Shown: piece after piece, positions 62,799 through 64,000 of the stretch
How positions within the stretch are numbered: the first letter of the stretch is position 1
How the letters are laid out: every line of letters starts with the position of its first letter
From: Jeongeupia sp. HS-3
GTDB taxonomy: Bacteria; Pseudomonadota; Gammaproteobacteria; Burkholderiales; Chitinibacteraceae
Assembly: GCF_015140455.1 (NCBI RefSeq)
Contig: NZ_AP024094.1
Coordinates: 3,162,001-3,226,000, forward strand
DNA: 64,000 nt
Reading direction: 5' to 3'
The notes under the pieces: generated by a model
The model's database searches: none
What the model saw: the letters and a program-made list of their open reading frames with translations, nothing else
Told to the model about the DNA's origin: nothing
Translations under genes and position numbers: made by a program

Positions 62799-63974
62799 TT
62801 ACTTGGCTGCGACGGTCGGCGCGCTGGCCACACCGCTGGCGGCCACGGTCTTGACCTTGGCGCCCGGATGGATTTTCTGCAGACCGTCGACGATCAGCTT
62901 GTCACCGCTCTTCAAGCCGTCGGTGACGAGCCAGGTGTCGCCGATGGTGCGGGTGGTCTTGAGCTGACGCGGTTCGACCTTGCCGTCGGCGCCGACGACC
63001 ATCGCCGTCGCGTTGCCGCGCGCGTCGCGGGTCACCGCCTGCTGCGGCGCGAGGATCGCGTTGTCGTTGACGCCTTCCTCGATCACCGCGCGGACATACA
63101 TGCCCGGCAGCAGCTGGTGCTTCGGGTTCGGGAACACCGCGCGCAGCGTCACCGTACCGGTGCTTTGCTCGACGGTGACTTCGGAGAACTCGAGCTTGCC
63201 TTCGAGCGGGTAGGCGCTGCCGTCGTCGAGCACCAGCTTGACCTTGGCGGCGTCGCTGCCGGCGCGCTTGAGGCTGCCGCTGGCGAGTTCGCGCTGCAGG
63301 CGCAAGAGTTCGTTGCTCGACTGGGTGACGTCGACGTAGATCGGATCAAGCGTCTGCACCGTTGCCAGCGAATCGGCCTGGTTGGCGGTGACCAGCGCGC
63401 CCGGCGTGACCGACGAGCGGCCGATGCGGCCGTCGACCGGCGAGGTGACCTTGGTGTACGCGAGGTTGATGCGCGCGCTCTCGACCGCGGCGCGGCCGGC
63501 GGCGACATCGGCTTCGGTCTGCTTCAGCGCGGCGTAGGCGTCGTCGTGATCCTGCTTGCTGACGGCGTTGATCTTCACCAGCTCGGCGTAGCGGTCGGCC
63601 TTGTTCCTGGCCGACAGCAGATTGGCTTCGGCCTTGGCGAGCGACGCCTTGGCGCTGTCGAACGCGGCCTGGTAGGTCGCCGGATCGATCTGGTACAGCA
63701 CCTGGCCGGCCTTGATCTCGCTGCCTTCGGTGAACTGCCGCTTCTGGATGATGCCGCCGACCTGCGGGCGGACTTCGGCGACCAGGTACGGCGAGGTGCG
63801 GCCGGCGAGTTCGGTGGTCATCGGCAGCGATTGGCCGGAGACCGTCACGATGCCGACGACCGGCTCGGGTTGCGCAGCATGGCTGGCGGCATTGGGTTCG
63901 CCGCAGCCGATCAGCGCCAGGCTGCCGGCGATCAGGCTGGCGGCGACCAGCGCGCGTCTCGGGGTCAGGTGCAT
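62799..63974 (-). CDS. RND efflux periplasmic adaptor lipoprotein (AcrA/MexA type)
   Basis: A 391-residue membrane-fusion protein. Lipoprotein signal MHLTPRRALVAASLIAGSLALIGC with Cys24. Lipoyl halves: LVAEVRPQVGGIIQKRQFTE with EGSEIKAGQVLYQIDPATYQ, and INLAYTKVTSPVDGRIGRSS; helical hairpin AKASLAKAEANLLSARNKAD; beta-barrel VTVEQSTGTVTLRAVFPNP. First gene of the adaptor-pump-channel operon. The local regulator, usually a TetR-type gene divergent to it, would lie just past the window end. Confidence 0.95.
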   Translation of the reverse strand: MHLTPRRALVAASLIAGSLALIGCGEPNAASHAAQPEPVVGIVTVSGQSLPMTTELAGRTSPYLVAEVRPQVGGIIQKRQFTEGSEIKAGQVLYQIDPATYQAAFDSAKASLAKAEANLLSARNKADRYAELVKINAVSKQDHDDAYAALKQTEADVAAGRAAVESARINLAYTKVTSPVDGRIGRSSVTPGALVTANQADSLATVQTLDPIYVDVTQSSNELLRLQRELASGSLKRAGSDAAKVKLVLDDGSAYPLEGKLEFSEVTVEQSTGTVTLRAVFPNPKHQLLPGMYVRAVIEEGVNDNAILAPQQAVTRDARGNATAMVVGADGKVEPRQLKTTRTIGDTWLVTDGLKSGDKLIVDGLQKIHPGAKVKTVAASGVASAPTVAAK

Positions 63975-64000
63975 GGGGGCCTCTTCTTCGGTATCGGTTC

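Noticed and set aside
59572-62967. 1131-codon open frame on the plus strand across the RND pump genes
   Set aside because: Antisense to well-recognised efflux genes; composition is His/Arg/Asp-rich and resembles no family.
1-64000. Search for tRNA, rRNA, integrase, phage, toxin-antitoxin, or restriction genes
   Set aside because: None was recognised in either strand; the window looks like core chromosome with a few accessory genes.

Overview
The window is an ordinary, gene-dense stretch of a high-GC chromosome, most likely from a chitinolytic betaproteobacterium of the Neisseriales (the Chromobacteriaceae/Chitinibacteraceae side, for example a Jeongeupia- or Chitinolyticbacter-like genus). 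The reasons are gene order and content: glyQ-glyS-gmhB-plsC, a DUF971-ubiE-ubiJ-ubiB-DUF502 cluster, phoB-phoR, a DUF4124 gene beside ntrB-ntrC, a secreted GH18 chitinase and a GH20 chitobiase. The genus is an inference. I see no rRNA, tRNA, CRISPR array, prophage or transposase gene.

Layout. 1-6300: end of a LysR-type regulator, glycyl-tRNA synthetase subunits around a small lipoprotein gene, gmhB, plsC and a YgjP-type metallopeptidase. 6300-12650: periplasmic or exported chitobiase, small membrane and GlcG-like proteins, a Gfo/Idh/MocA oxidoreductase and a DeoR-type regulator in one minus-strand unit. 12800-20750: dgt, a complete polyamine ABC transporter (ATPase, two permeases, two tandem substrate-binding proteins) and a VanZ-like protein. 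20800-25300: a QueD-like enzyme, a 678-bp AT-rich gap, the modular chitinase and a 49-codon gene. 25300-32900: the ubiquinone cluster, phoBR and transaldolase. 32900-41500: ntrC-ntrB and glnA, all on the minus strand but separated by a block of small genes. 41700-48300: rhodanese, aroE, mtgA, a PP2C phosphatase/FHA/metallo-hydrolase trio, a PilZ-like protein and a HIT protein. 48400-56000: a 1293-residue FAD/Fe-S dehydrogenase fusion, two TPR paralogues flanking a spore-maturation-type membrane protein. 56000-64000: YigZ, a ChaN lipoprotein with a Fur-box-like site, a 515-bp inverted-repeat element and an RND efflux operon.

How parts work together. Chitinase (GH18) and chitobiase (GH20) supply successive steps of chitin breakdown to GlcNAc. 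The nitrogen genes form a readable circuit: sigma-54 promoters with strong consensus lie upstream of both ntrB and glnA, each with upstream NtrC-type palindromes. PhoB/PhoR sense phosphate.

Most notable non-genic structure: a 515-bp MITE-like element with ~130-bp arms (57607-58121); a two-copy dispersed repeat that sits just after the stop codons of gmhB and dgt in the orientation of the gene; a duplicated junction between the two polyamine permease genes; and a three-unit 24-bp repeat extending the DUF971 gene. I found no strong candidate for a wholly new multi-gene system; the PP2C-FHA-hydrolase trio and the TPR-Spm-TPR arrangement are the closest to under-described gene sets.
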